DNA of 64,000 bases from Mucilaginibacter sp. SMC90 (GCF_022811725.1 NZ_CP094527.1:7068001-7132000); one strand, 5' to 3'; counted from the first letter of the stretch, positions 7,426-16,835 are shown. Notes: generated by a model not told the origin, from the letters alone. Numbers and translations: made by a program.

Positions 7426-8997
7426 TTATACACCTAACAACAACCTTGCAGGATCTTCAAGCAATTGTTTAACCCTTACCAGGAAGCTTACCGATTCGCG
7501 GCCGTCAATGATGCGGTGATCATATGACAGGGCAAGGTACATCATCGGGCGGATAACTACCTGACCATTTACTGCCACAGGGCGCTCAATGATATTATGC
7601 ATACCTAAAATGGCCGATTGAGGGGCATTGATGATAGGAGTTGATAACATTGACCCAAACACACCACCATTGGTAATGGTAAATGTACCACCTGTCATTT
7701 CAGGAATGGTCAGTTTGTTTTCGCGGGCTTTGCCTGCAAGCACAACAATAGCCTTTTCAATTTCGGCAAGGCTCATGCTATCGGCATTTCGGATAACCGG
7801 AACAACCAAACCTTTAGGGGCAGATACAGCGATTGAGATATCAGCAAAGTTACTGTAAACAATCTCTTCACCTTCAATACGTGCACCAACAGCCGGCCAG
7901 TCTTTCAGGGCTTCGGTAACGGCTTTGGTAAAAAACGACATGAAGCCTAAGCCAACATTGTGTTTTTCTTTGAATTTATCTTTGTATTTAGCGCGTAATT
8001 CCATGATCGGCTGCATATCTACCTCGTTAAAGGTGGTTAGCATAGCTGTTTCATTTTTTACCGATACCAAACGTTTGGCAACGGTTTTACGCAATGAAGT
8101 CATTTTCTCACGTTTCTCGTCACGGGCACCACCAGTTGAAGCAACAACCGGGGCAGCAGCTGGCTGAGCGGGAGCGGCAGGTTTAGCAGCCGGAGCCTGT
8201 GCGTTTAATGCATCACCTTTAGTGATACGGCCATCAACACCTGTACCTGATACAGAACCGGCATTAACACCTTTTTCGGCCAGTATTTTGGCTGCCGCAG
8301 GCGATGGTGTACCCGAAGCATAAGTTTTAGCACTTTCAACAGCAGCACCACCACGAGGTGATTCATCGGCAGCACTAACTACGGCCGGGGTAACCGGGGT
8401 AGTTGCAGGCTGCGAAGCACCGGCACCTTCAATAGTACAAACAACAGCGCCGATAGGTAATACATCACCTTCTTTAGCAATGGTTTTTAAAGTGCCTGCT
8501 TTTTCGGCGGTAAGCTCAAAAGTAGCTTTATCTGATTCCAGTTCGGCAATAGCCTCATCCATGGCAACAGCTTCACCGTCCTTTTTTATCCAGCGCGATA
8601 ATGTCACTTCAGTAATTGACTCACCAACGGGTGGTACTTTTATTTCGACAGCACCTGATGAAGCAAGAGCAGCGGCTACAGGGGCCGGAGCGTTAGCAAC
8701 AACTTCAGGCTGTGGCTGTGCAGCCGGTGCGCTTTCCTTAGCAGGGGCAGCAGCCTCAGCGCCGCCATCTTCAATATTGGCAACAACCGCGCCAATAGCT
8801 AATACATCACCTTCATTGGCAACGATCTTTAAAGTACCGGCTTTTTCGGCAGTAAGCTCAAAAGTAGCCTTGTCTGATTCCAGCTCGGCAATAACTTCGT
8901 CCATTTCTACATGGTCTCCGTCTTTCTTTTTCCAGCTTGCAAGGGTTACTTCCGTAATTGATTCGCCTACGGTAGGCACCTTAATCGCTAAACTCAT
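7426..8997 (-). CDS. odhB: 2-oxoglutarate dehydrogenase E2, dihydrolipoyl succinyltransferase, with two lipoyl domains
   Basis: This is the E2 core of the 2-oxoglutarate dehydrogenase complex, moving succinyl groups from E1 to CoA. The 523-residue protein has lipoyl domain 1 (residues 2-77, ESDKATFE with Lys43), an Ala/Pro linker, lipoyl domain 2 (117-192, Lys157), another linker, the E1/E3-binding domain (about 228-262, TPSPAAAKILAEKG), and the catalytic domain from about 295. The active-site motif DHRIIDG (493-499) has His494 and Asp498. Many bacterial SucB proteins have a single lipoyl domain of about 400 residues total; the two here are nearly identical even at DNA level around the lipoyl lysines. 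It lies 64 bases downstream of odhA on the same strand, so both are one operon. E3 is not in the window. The E1 neighbour decides succinyl- over acetyltransferase. Confidence 0.96.
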   Translation of the reverse strand: MSLAIKVPTVGESITEVTLASWKKKDGDHVEMDEVIAELESDKATFELTAEKAGTLKIVANEGDVLAIGAVVANIEDGGAEAAAPAKESAPAAQPQPEVVANAPAPVAAALASSGAVEIKVPPVGESITEVTLSRWIKKDGEAVAMDEAIAELESDKATFELTAEKAGTLKTIAKEGDVLPIGAVVCTIEGAGASQPATTPVTPAVVSAADESPRGGAAVESAKTYASGTPSPAAAKILAEKGVNAGSVSGTGVDGRITKGDALNAQAPAAKPAAPAQPAAAPVVASTGGARDEKREKMTSLRKTVAKRLVSVKNETAMLTTFNEVDMQPIMELRAKYKDKFKEKHNVGLGFMSFFTKAVTEALKDWPAVGARIEGEEIVYSNFADISIAVSAPKGLVVPVIRNADSMSLAEIEKAIVVLAGKARENKLTIPEMTGGTFTITNGGVFGSMLSTPIINAPQSAILGMHNIIERPVAVNGQVVIRPMMYLALSYDHRIIDGRESVSFLVRVKQLLEDPARLLLGV

Positions 8998-9061
8998 ATT
9001 GTTTGTTGTAGATTTTATATTTTTAAAAATGAACTAATATCAGGAATGATCAATTGAAAAA

Positions 9062-11878
9062 TCAATCGGCACCGGCATCAGCCATTTTCTTTGTTGTTTT
9101 TTTTACTGATTCCTTAACCACTTTACCTACTGGAGCTTCAAAAGCCTTTGAAACTATATATAGTTGCTGGGCAGCGTGCTGCTTAGCAAATCCGGTAGCA
9201 GTGCTGCTGCCTTCAATCCTTGAAATAACGCTCAGGTTAATCAGTTTATCATTATGGAACTTGCGGCAAATATATGGCCATGCACCCATGTTTTCAGGTT
9301 CTTCCTGTACCCAGATAAATTCGGCCTTTTCATACTTGGCTTTAACCTTCAGGATTTGGGTAACCGGAGTTGGATATAGCTGTTCAACACGCACTATGGC
9401 AACATCTTTACGTTTATCGGCCTGTTGCTTATCTAACAAGTCATAATAAACTTTACCTGTACACAGCAATACACGTTTTACTTTTTTAGGATCAACGTAA
9501 GTATCATCTATCAACTCGTGGAATTTACCGTTGGTAAAATCTTCCATCGGCGATACGCATTTAGGACTGCGCAGTAAGCTTTTTGGTGTAAAGATGATCA
9601 ATGGCTTACGGAAATCGCGGTGCATTTGCCTGCGCAAAATATGGAAGAAGTTGGCAGGAGTAGTACAGTTAGCCACCTGGATATTATCATCGGCGCAAAG
9701 CTCCATGAAACGTTCAACACGTGCAGAAGAGTGCTCGGGGCCCTGGCCTTCATATCCGTGAGGCAATAACATTACTAAGCCATTACCACGCTGCCATTTA
9801 GTTTCGGCACTGGCAATGTACTGGTCAACAATAATTTGTGCACCATTAAAAAAGTCGCCGAATTGGGCTTCCCAAATGGTTAAAGCAGTAGGATTGGCAA
9901 GCGCATAGCCATATTCAAAACCTAAAACGCCATACTCAGATAATAAAGAGTTATAGATGCTCAGTTTTGCTTCAGGATTAATATCGGCAAGCGGTGTAAA
10001 CTCATCTTCCGAATCAACAAGCGTTAATACGGCATGACGATGAGAGAAAGTACCACGCTTTACATCCTCGCCGCTTAGCCTGATCGGATAACCTTCTTTC
10101 AATAAAGTACCGTAAGCAAGCAGTTCGCCCATGGCCCAGTCAAACACCTTGGTTTTATTTACCATGGCGCTGCGGTCCTCAAACAGCTTTTCAATTTTTT
10201 TGAAAAACTCTTTGTTTGGCGGCAATACAGTTAATTTATTACCAATTTCTAAAATGGTTTCTTCAGCAACTGAAGTATCAACAGCTCTTACCAGTTCTTT
10301 ATGACTTGCCAGGTGCAAACCGCTCCAGGCACCTTCAAACATGGCAATGGTATCAGTAAATCTTTCTTCTGATTTTACTTCATCCAGCTTTTGCTGTAGC
10401 TCATCTCTAAAAGCTTTTTCTATTCCTTTCAAAAACTCACCGTCGATACTGCCTTCGTCAACCAGTTTCTGATTGTAAATTTTTAGAGGGTTAGGGTGTG
10501 CATCGATAGCTTTGTATAACAGCGGCTGGGTGAATTTAGGCTCATCGGCCTCATTATGACCATAACGGCGGTAGCAAAGTATATCGATAAATACATCCTC
10601 GTTAAATACCTGCCTGTATTCTATGGCCAGGTTCACCACATAAGCTAAAGCTTCAACGTCATCGCCGTTTACGTGAAAAACAGGCGAAAGCACAGTTTTA
10701 GCAACATCAGTACAGTAAGTACTTGAGCGGGCATCTTTATAATTTGTGGTAAAACCTATCTGGTTGTTGATCACCAGGTGAATGGTGCCGCCGGTACGGT
10801 AGCCATCCAGTTTTTCCATTTGCAAAACTTCGTACACTATACCCTGGCCCGCAATTGAAGCATCGCCATGGATCAGGATCGGGGCAATCTTTGAATGGTC
10901 GCCACCGTATTTAAAGTCGATTTTTGAACGGGTGATACCTTCTACAACCGGGTCAACAGCTTCCAGGTGCGATGGGTTAGGACAAAGGCTCAGGTGAACC
11001 TTTTTGCCGCTTTTGGTATGTACGTCGGTCGAAAAACCTAAGTGGTACTTTACGTCACCACCAAAAGGCGATTCAGAATCATAGTTTTTACCTTCAAACT
11101 CAGAGAATACCTCTTTATAGGTTTTCTCCATAATATTGGTCAGTACGTTTAAACGACCGCGGTGGGCCATACCAATAATAAACTCTTCTATACCCAGGTC
11201 GGCACCATTTTTAATTACCGAATCCATTGACGGGATCAGGGCTTCGGCACCTTCCAGCGAAAAACGTTTTTGACCCAGGAATTTGGTACCCAAAAAGTTT
11301 TCGAAGGTAACGGCCTCGTTTAGCTTGTTAAGCATTTCCTTCTTTTCATCAATTGTAAAAGAAGGTGTATTGCGGCGGCTTTCCATCCGCTCTTCAAACC
11401 ATTTTACCTTAATCGGATTGCGGATATACTTATACTCGGCACCGATGGTACGGCAGTAGGTATCTTCAAGCAGCTGACGGATATCGCGCAGTTTAGCAGC
11501 ACCCAGGCCAACTTCAACACCAGCATTGAACACCGTATCCAGATCGGCTTCGCTTAAACCAAAAGTTTCAAGCTCCTTGCCCGGAAAATAATGGCGGCGT
11601 TCACGCACAGGGTTTGTTTTTGCAAACAAATGCCCGCGCGAGCGGTAACCATCTATCATGTTTAATACATTGATTTCTTTCAGGAAATGTTCGGGAGTAG
11701 CTTCGCCAACAACCCCAGGCGCAATTGCACCGGCTGCATCGGTATCTTTACCAAAATCAAAACCTTCAAAAAATTTTTGCCATCCGTAATCTACCGATTC
11801 CGGCTCCTGTTTATATTGTTCGTATAGGGAAGATATGTAGGCAGCGTTTCCGCTATTTATATAATTGAGACGATCCAT
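9062..11878 (-). CDS. odhA: 2-oxoglutarate dehydrogenase E1 component
   Basis: E1 is the thiamine-diphosphate enzyme that decarboxylates 2-oxoglutarate and loads the lipoyl arm of E2. The product (938 residues) starts MDRLNYINSGNAAYISSLYE and has the N-terminal helix that binds E2, the TPP pocket segments HGDASIAGQGIVYEVLQM and IHLVINNQIGFTTN, the RYGHNEADEP motif, and the C-terminal transketolase-like half with EAQFGDFFNGAQ and LLPHGYEGQGPEHSSAR. I chose the ATG at 11876-11878. A longer reading from a TTG at 11903-11905 is unlikely, because that TTG lies inside a -7 promoter box TACTTTTG. The C-terminus ends in a lysine-rich tail. odhB follows on the same strand and a shared terminator closes the pair. 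Confidence 0.97.
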   Translation of the reverse strand: MDRLNYINSGNAAYISSLYEQYKQEPESVDYGWQKFFEGFDFGKDTDAAGAIAPGVVGEATPEHFLKEINVLNMIDGYRSRGHLFAKTNPVRERRHYFPGKELETFGLSEADLDTVFNAGVEVGLGAAKLRDIRQLLEDTYCRTIGAEYKYIRNPIKVKWFEERMESRRNTPSFTIDEKKEMLNKLNEAVTFENFLGTKFLGQKRFSLEGAEALIPSMDSVIKNGADLGIEEFIIGMAHRGRLNVLTNIMEKTYKEVFSEFEGKNYDSESPFGGDVKYHLGFSTDVHTKSGKKVHLSLCPNPSHLEAVDPVVEGITRSKIDFKYGGDHSKIAPILIHGDASIAGQGIVYEVLQMEKLDGYRTGGTIHLVINNQIGFTTNYKDARSSTYCTDVAKTVLSPVFHVNGDDVEALAYVVNLAIEYRQVFNEDVFIDILCYRRYGHNEADEPKFTQPLLYKAIDAHPNPLKIYNQKLVDEGSIDGEFLKGIEKAFRDELQQKLDEVKSEERFTDTIAMFEGAWSGLHLASHKELVRAVDTSVAEETILEIGNKLTVLPPNKEFFKKIEKLFEDRSAMVNKTKVFDWAMGELLAYGTLLKEGYPIRLSGEDVKRGTFSHRHAVLTLVDSEDEFTPLADINPEAKLSIYNSLLSEYGVLGFEYGYALANPTALTIWEAQFGDFFNGAQIIVDQYIASAETKWQRGNGLVMLLPHGYEGQGPEHSSARVERFMELCADDNIQVANCTTPANFFHILRRQMHRDFRKPLIIFTPKSLLRSPKCVSPMEDFTNGKFHELIDDTYVDPKKVKRVLLCTGKVYYDLLDKQQADKRKDVAIVRVEQLYPTPVTQILKVKAKYEKAEFIWVQEEPENMGAWPYICRKFHNDKLINLSVISRIEGSSTATGFAKQHAAQQLYIVSKAFEAPVGKVVKESVKKTTKKMADAGAD

Positions 11879-11902
11879 GTGAAATTGATCTTTAAAACGG
11901 TA

Positions 11903-11910
11903 CAAAAGTA
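11903..11910 (-). promoter_or_regulatory. Putative -7 promoter box of odhAB (TACTTTTG)
   Basis: Minus-strand TACTTTTG fits the Bacteroidota primary sigma -7 consensus TAnnTTTG. Transcription would begin near 11897, about 20 bases before the chosen odhA ATG. No good TTTG -33 box is seen at 17-19 bases upstream, so the call is moderate. Confidence 0.45.
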
Positions 11911-12050
11911 AGCATATACCCCTATATACTTCATAATTAATTGTAAAGAAATTTAGCCATTATTGGGCTTATTTTACCCATTGGGGTGAAAACTCAAAAT
12001 AAGGCTTGTTGTTTTTCTGCAAACACAAAATATTTCAGAGCAAACCAAGG

Positions 12051-13346
12051 TTAAGCTTCAACCAAGTCTCCGGCATCATCAATTGATGACGGCTGCCAGG
12101 TATTTACGAAATCGGTTTTGGCTTCAAGCTCTTTGGGAAGCTTGGTTGCTATTGTGTATTTGCTTTCTTTGGCATCATTAACACCGGCAATAAAGGCCCA
12201 GTTGCCCCAATTGCTTGCCGGCGAATAGTCTATTAGCTTTTCTTCAAAATAAGCAGCGCCCTGTGTCCAGTCGGCCTTGATGGTATTTACCAGGTAACCT
12301 GCCACAATTTGCCGGTTTTGATTACTGATAAATCCGGTAGCATTAAGCTCATGCATTGCAGCATCAATAAGCGGAATCCCGGTTTCGCCATTTTTCCACT
12401 TTTGAAGCAACATATCTGCATCCGGTGCAAAATCCTGGGCTTCGTCTTTAGCTTTGATAAATTTTTGCCCGTGCTTTTTAAACATGAACCTGAAATAATC
12501 GCGCCACAACAACTCAAGCTTTAACAGGTTGCCATTGCTGCCATATTTCTGAATTTCCCAGTAAACCTGGCGCGGAGAAATACAGCCTATTGACAGCCAC
12601 GGCGAAAGTTTAGACGAAAACTCAGCGCCGCTGCGGCCATTTTTTTGTTTGATAGCTATATCAAGATGTGAAAAGTATTTGTGCATTTGTACCAGTGCAG
12701 CAGTTTCGCCACCCTGAAAATATTCCGCAGCCCTGGGATCATCAACCGGCTCGGTTAAACCCAATTGCTGCAAAGTGGGCAATTCGCCGGCATCAGCAAT
12801 TTCCGGTACAATAATATGCGCTGGTGTTGGCACACATGAACGAACATTACTGTCACGTTCAACTTTCTTTTTAAAAACCGCAAAACTATCAGGAATATCT
12901 TTTATTGGGAAAGGAAGATCTTCCTTATGGTACATGGTATGACCAATAAAGTGCTTAAGGTTAAGCCTCATTTTCCATAGCGCTGCTTCCACTTCTTCAG
13001 AGATTTTAGTTTCCTCATAAGCCACCTCACGATGATGGTAAACCTCATTTACATGATACTCTTCGGCAAGCTGCGGGATCACATCGGCAGGGTTGCCAAT
13101 CCGGATAATAAGTTCGGCACCAAAGCCCTGTAAGTTTTTGCGAAGATCGGCAACAGCTTCAATTAAGAACCGGGCCCTGAAGCTTCCTGTTTTTGGTGCA
13201 CCGCTCGCGGTATGCTGAAAATAATAAGGATCAAAACAATAAACCGGCAGTACTTTATCAGCCTTGCGTACAGCTTCTAACAAAATTTCGTTATCGTTTA
13301 TGCGCAAATCATTTCTAAACCAAACCAGAATAGTTCTATCACTCAT
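12051..13346 (-). CDS. Deoxyribodipyrimidine photolyase / cryptochrome, DASH type
   Basis: Flavoprotein that uses blue light to split pyrimidine dimers; the DASH group acts mainly on single-stranded or looped DNA and may also serve as a light sensor. The 431-residue protein begins MSDRTILVWFRNDLRINDNE (N-terminal antenna domain) and has the FAD-domain motifs KLSPWLSIGCISPRQVYWE, LLWRDYFRFMFKKHG, GIPLIDAAMHELNATGFISNQNRQ and ASNWGNWAFIAGV. The Gln/Asn pattern SNQNRQIVAGYLVN and the GVNDAK region favour DASH over CPD photolyases. The ATG at 13344-13346 is preferred over an in-frame start 32 codons earlier, since that extension covers AT-rich promoter sequence and gives no recognised protein. 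It is a single gene 255 bases from the next minus-strand gene. Repair versus signalling cannot be told from sequence. Confidence 0.92.
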   Translation of the reverse strand: MSDRTILVWFRNDLRINDNEILLEAVRKADKVLPVYCFDPYYFQHTASGAPKTGSFRARFLIEAVADLRKNLQGFGAELIIRIGNPADVIPQLAEEYHVNEVYHHREVAYEETKISEEVEAALWKMRLNLKHFIGHTMYHKEDLPFPIKDIPDSFAVFKKKVERDSNVRSCVPTPAHIIVPEIADAGELPTLQQLGLTEPVDDPRAAEYFQGGETAALVQMHKYFSHLDIAIKQKNGRSGAEFSSKLSPWLSIGCISPRQVYWEIQKYGSNGNLLKLELLWRDYFRFMFKKHGQKFIKAKDEAQDFAPDADMLLQKWKNGETGIPLIDAAMHELNATGFISNQNRQIVAGYLVNTIKADWTQGAAYFEEKLIDYSPASNWGNWAFIAGVNDAKESKYTIATKLPKELEAKTDFVNTWQPSSIDDAGDLVEA

Positions 13347-13600
13347 AGTTAAACAGGGGGTTAACTGAATAATGCAGTATGCAAATTTGCAATTTATTTG
13401 CGTTTTATGCACATTTTGCCACAAGATTATGACATCACCCAAACATTTAATTATTCACTAACCCAGATAAAAAGCTTTTAGCTGCATTAAAATAATTAAA
13501 CCCCAAAAGGGATCAGTGCGTAAATATACGCAAATGCACACAATTATGTTATATCCGCAACCCGGCCACTACAGCCGTCAACTGTTAAATAACAAAACCC

Positions 13601-14407
13601 TTATTGGTCGGCTTTGATCTTCGCCCTGATCACTGAATCTTTTTGGGCAGGCGTAAGTTTGTAGTTAAATTGAAACAGCGCCCCTTCAAAATCACCATAT
13701 GAAGGATTGGGAATAACAATATACCTGCTGCCAAATTCCTTTTGCAGCTTTTGTGTAGTTGCGATCCTGCTTTCTTCAGTTGGATGATTATCGTAAAGCA
13801 GGTCAAAATCGGGTAGGTTATCACCGCAAAGCAACAGGATATTATGCGTTTTTAAAACATCAAGCCTCCTTGCCTCTTTACTTGAGGATGTAGTTTTAAG
13901 CAGCAAGTGCTCATTGTCGGCAAAAGGCAGGCTATATAGCTGTAAGTTTTTCAGCGTACTTGCCCGTTCATTTTCATTGCGATTGGTGATATAAAATATT
14001 GTAACACCTTTAGATGCCGCATACTTAAAAAAAGCAGGCGCTCCCGGAACGGTATCAGCAATGGCTTTATCAGTCCACTGTTTCCAGGTAGCATCGTTGT
14101 AATCTAAATTTTGCAAGGCACGGTGTGCATCATATGGACTGTTATCAAGCAAAGTTTCGTCAATATCAGTAACGATAGCCCAGGGCTTATCAACGGGAGT
14201 TTTAACCCCTTCATCAACCCTAAGCTTAGCTATGTTATAAGCCTGAAAGCATAGCGCTTTATATTCGGCCGCCCGCTGCTGCCATAACGAAGCCCAGATT
14301 TTGCCATCATTGGCAATACTGGTATTTGAAGTAGCAGTTTTTTTAACGGATGCACAAGCACTGAATAGTAACAGGCCCGAAAGTAGATAACTATAGCTTT
14401 TTTTCAT
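13601..14407 (-). CDS. HAD-family acid phosphatase, lipoprotein e(P4)/5'-nucleotidase type
   Basis: The 268-residue protein has a lipoprotein signal (MKKSYSYLLSGLLLFSAC, lipid-bearing Cys18). It fits the class B/C acid phosphatase group of the HAD superfamily whose model is Haemophilus lipoprotein e(P4), an outer-membrane phosphomonoesterase that frees nucleosides from nucleotides. The catalytic DIDETLLDNS motif has nucleophile Asp81, Asp83 and Thr85. Further HAD motifs are FYITNRNENE (motif II, Thr) and LLLCGDNLPDFD (motif IV acidic residues). It should act in the periplasm or at the outer membrane in phosphate or nucleotide salvage. Its neighbours on the same strand are separated by more than 200 bases, so it is probably transcribed alone. 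Substrate is inferred from family only. Confidence 0.88.
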   Translation of the reverse strand: MKKSYSYLLSGLLLFSACASVKKTATSNTSIANDGKIWASLWQQRAAEYKALCFQAYNIAKLRVDEGVKTPVDKPWAIVTDIDETLLDNSPYDAHRALQNLDYNDATWKQWTDKAIADTVPGAPAFFKYAASKGVTIFYITNRNENERASTLKNLQLYSLPFADNEHLLLKTTSSSKEARRLDVLKTHNILLLCGDNLPDFDLLYDNHPTEESRIATTQKLQKEFGSRYIVIPNPSYGDFEGALFQFNYKLTPAQKDSVIRAKIKADQ

Positions 14408-14477
14408 GTTGGTTGATATAAAGGGATTGTCAGTCGGAGTGCATAATACCGGAGTGCTCTCACATTAAGCAAAGGGG

Positions 14478-14610
14478 ACCTGTTAACCTGAGCCCGCCGA
14501 AGGGCGGCGTGCAAAGCGTGCACACCATGCTTCGATAAGTCCAGTCCCCACAAACACTTAGCTGCCGTAACGTTGACTTAACAACGGGGATCCCGAAATA
14601 AATTCGGGAT
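14478..14610. repeat. Composite intergenic palindromic repeat
   Basis: Between the phosphatase and msrA, nested inverted words are seen: GCCCGCCGAAGGGCGGC (arms CGCC/GGCG), GTGCAAAGCGTGCAC, and ATCCCGAA (14590-14597) pairing with TTCGGGAT (14603-14610). No ORF is supported. The pattern resembles dispersed palindromic intergenic elements; no second copy is in this window. Confidence 0.5.
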
Positions 14611-14625
14611 GACCACAATATATTG

Positions 14626-15171
14626 TTACAACAACTCCGGTTTTATTTTATCCTTAAACTCCCTGGCAAATTTATTGAGTTTTGGCTGGATAACAAATGC
14701 ACAGTATGACTTGTTAGGATTATCGTTGAAATAGTTTTGGTGATAATCTTCGGCATTGTAAAACTCGCTTGCCGGGGTAATTTCGGTTACAATAGGATCA
14801 TCAAAAACATGCTCATTGGTAAGCGTTTTGATCATCGCTTCTGAAGCTTGCTTTTGATCATCATTATAATAAAATATTGCCGACCTATATTGCGTGCCTA
14901 CATCAGCACCCTGACGGTTAAGTGTTGTTGGGTTATGGGTTTTAAAGAAAACCAGCAACAATTCATCAAACGATATCACATCGGCATCATATTCCAGATG
15001 GATCACTTCTGCATGCCCGGTAGCACCTGTACAAACCTGCTCATAAGTTGGGTTGGCAATTTTACCGCCCATATAACCTGAGGTTACTGATGTTACACCT
15101 TTAAGGGATTGGAAAACGGCTTCGGTGCACCAAAAGCAACCATTGCCGAAAGTTATTTTTTGAATGTTCAT
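14626..15171 (-). CDS. msrA: Peptide-methionine (S)-S-oxide reductase
   Basis: MsrA repairs oxidised methionine (S-sulfoxide) in proteins using thioredoxin. The 181-residue protein has the catalytic motif GNGCFWCTEAVF with nucleophile Cys12, followed by the family segments GVTSVTSGYMGG, TGHAEVIHLEYD, FFKTHNPTTLNRQGADVGTQ and YHQNYF. No signal peptide is visible, so it is cytoplasmic. No MsrB domain is fused and no msrB gene lies nearby. The gene is transcribed away from the DoxX-like gene, with which it shares a short divergent region that holds their promoters. Start and end are clear. Confidence 0.97.
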   Translation of the reverse strand: MNIQKITFGNGCFWCTEAVFQSLKGVTSVTSGYMGGKIANPTYEQVCTGATGHAEVIHLEYDADVISFDELLLVFFKTHNPTTLNRQGADVGTQYRSAIFYYNDDQKQASEAMIKTLTNEHVFDDPIVTEITPASEFYNAEDYHQNYFNDNPNKSYCAFVIQPKLNKFAREFKDKIKPELL

Positions 15172-15287
15172 ATAACCTGTTTTATCAAAAGCAATGCCCG
15201 TTTAAACGGTTAGATATGAGGACAATTTGAATATGTCAATTAAATTACTAAACTTAGTGTTTAACCTTATATTAAACCTGTTTGATT

Positions 15288-15680
15288 ATGAAAATTGCAG
15301 TACTAATTGCCCGCATTTTGCTTGGCCTCGTATTCGTGGTGTTTGGTTTAAACTTCTTTTTCCAGTTCCTGCACATGGCCCAGCCACCCATGACTGATAA
15401 GGCACAAGCTTTTAGCGGCGGATTGTTTGGCTCGGGCTATTTTTTTCAATACATGAAGGTGATAGAAATAGCAAGCGGCTTCTTTTTGCTCGTTAATCGC
15501 TACACCGCTTTATTTGTACTGATACTACTGCCTATTTCGCTTAATATATTTCTATTCCATGCCATTTTGGCACCGGCAGGGATCCCTATCGGATCTGCGG
15601 TTATAGTTTTACAGGTGTTTCTGCTATTTGCTTATCGTAAATATTATGCGGGCATATTTGAAGCAACGCCGGTAGTTTGA
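15288..15680 (+). CDS. DoxX-like four-helix membrane protein
   Basis: The 130-residue protein begins MKIAVLIARILLGLVFVVFG and has four hydrophobic segments (about residues 3-22, 50-68, 72-95 and 98-118). The helix pattern and the RILLGLVFVVFGLNFFF start fit the DoxX/DoxD-like family of small inner-membrane proteins, some of which are linked to quinone or thiol redox chemistry. No catalytic residue can be named. The ATG at 15288 is preferred to the TTG two codons earlier. It is divergent from msrA and convergent with the LysR gene, with a REP-like element in the gap. The redox link through msrA and mdaB as neighbours is only suggestive. Confidence 0.72.
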   Translation: MKIAVLIARILLGLVFVVFGLNFFFQFLHMAQPPMTDKAQAFSGGLFGSGYFFQYMKVIEIASGFFLLVNRYTALFVLILLPISLNIFLFHAILAPAGIPIGSAVIVLQVFLLFAYRKYYAGIFEATPVV

Positions 15681-15720
15681 TAAGTCATCATATCATTGGG
15701 AGTTACTGTTTACATAAAAG

Positions 15721-15834
15721 TCATGTCATTGCGAGGTACGAAGCAATCGCACAGAAGCATAGCCGCTCTGTATAGCATGCGATTGCCACGTCGCTCCCAC
15801 GCTCTTATCCATTTCGCTCCTCGCAATGACATGA
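15721..15834. repeat. REP-like long hairpin element, copy A
   Basis: TCATGTCATTGCGAGG (15721-15736) and its exact reverse complement (15819-15834) form 16-bp terminal inverted repeats around an internal segment containing GCAATCGCAC and GCGATTGCCACGTCGC. It lies between two convergent genes. Copies B (24515-24598) and C (58581-58692, opposite orientation) share ends and internal words. Confidence 0.85.
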
Positions 15835-15866
15835 TTTATTAAAAATTCGGCAATTACTTAATTTCA

Positions 15867-16763
15867 TCACACCATCTCCCGCTCAAAAATTTCCTGCACT
15901 ATAGCTATCTGTTCCGCATAAATTGATTTTTTGCGGGTGCCGAAATACAGTGTATTTTCTATGAGGTTATAACCCTCCCAAAGCAATTTAATATTACCGT
16001 TGTCGCGTTCTTTTTTTGAAAGAAAATCGGGGATCACCGCTATACCCTTGCCATTGCTCAGGCATCGCAAAATAGAACCCATGTTAGGCACAATAAAGTT
16101 GGGCTTGAAATCAGGCCGCTTACCAAAGTTGATATGCCAGAAACGGCGCAGATGCTCCATATCTCCAGACGAACCATACCAAATTTGCGCCTTAAGCCAG
16201 GCCTGGATCTCGTTAAGGTCTTTAGTCTTCAGCAATTCATTAAACTCTTCGGTGGGGGTCTGTGCCCCGGCCAGTACCACTATCCGTTCCTTGAAAAAAG
16301 GTTTATACTCAAGGGTTTTATAATCACCTTTATGAGGGGTTACTATCATATCCAGAATACCGCCATCCAAATCGGCAAGCATTTCAGGATATTCGCCAAA
16401 TTTGATGATCACATTAAAAGGCAGCGTTGGCAAATAAGATTCAAGCGTGAACTGAAATGTTTCAAAACACATCCCTATACTAATGGTTGGCACATCCTTT
16501 TCGGTGCTTTTGTGAAAGTGCCGTTCGGCATCCTCCAGTTTACTTATCGACTCCTGGATATAGTTATACAGGATCTTGCCCCGCTCGGTTGAGACCATTT
16601 TTCTTGAGGTGCGATCAAACAGTTTATAACCTACATAACTTTCCAGCGAGCTTAAATGCAGGCTCACACCCGGCTGGGATATGAACAAGGCCTCCGCTGC
16701 TCCGGTTAACGACCCGGTTTCATATATAGCCTTAAACGTACGGAACCATTCAAAATTTACCAT
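15867..16763 (-). CDS. LysR family transcriptional regulator
   Basis: A 298-residue LysR-type regulator. The N-terminal winged helix-turn-helix covers residues 1-60 (NFEWFRTFKAIYETGSLTGA, then EALFISQPGVSLHLSSLES), and a periplasmic-binding-like effector domain follows from about residue 90 (ISIGMCFETFQFTLESYLP). It is divergent from the mdaB-like gene, with 98 bases between the two starts. That gap holds nested inverted repeats, which is the usual layout of a LysR regulator controlling its neighbour and itself. The likely trigger is an oxidised or quinone-type compound, by inference from the targets. The ATG at 16761-16763 begins right at the outer inverted repeat, so binding there could also repress its own synthesis. 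Confidence 0.95.
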   Translation of the reverse strand: MVNFEWFRTFKAIYETGSLTGAAEALFISQPGVSLHLSSLESYVGYKLFDRTSRKMVSTERGKILYNYIQESISKLEDAERHFHKSTEKDVPTISIGMCFETFQFTLESYLPTLPFNVIIKFGEYPEMLADLDGGILDMIVTPHKGDYKTLEYKPFFKERIVVLAGAQTPTEEFNELLKTKDLNEIQAWLKAQIWYGSSGDMEHLRRFWHINFGKRPDFKPNFIVPNMGSILRCLSNGKGIAVIPDFLSKKERDNGNIKLLWEGYNLIENTLYFGTRKKSIYAEQIAIVQEIFEREMV

Positions 16764-16835
16764 GATCTATCATAATTATGATACAAATGTATAAATTATA
16801 CTATTTTAATAGTAGATAGATCAGCCGTAATTTTG
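16763..16835. promoter_or_regulatory. Operator/promoter region between the LysR and mdaB-like genes
   Basis: Three inverted repeats are nested here: TGATCTATC (16763-16771) with GATAGATCA (16815-16823); the 14-bp palindrome ATCATAATTATGAT (16769-16782); and TACTATT/AATAGTA (16799-16805, 16808-16814). TAATTTTG at 16828-16835 is a perfect -7 box for the mdaB-like gene, so the third repeat covers its -33 region. The layout suits LysR control. Confidence 0.6.

Noticed and set aside
8480..9037. 185-residue ORF opposite odhB
   Set aside because: It mirrors the repeated lipoyl domains and Ala/Pro linkers in antisense; low-complexity, no family match.
11879..11905. TTG start nine codons upstream for odhA
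   Set aside because: The TTG is inside a promoter-like box TACTTTTG, and the protein from the ATG at 11878 has the usual family start.
16134..16592. 152-residue ORF opposite the LysR gene
   Set aside because: Antisense to a clear LysR effector domain; no own start context and no family match.
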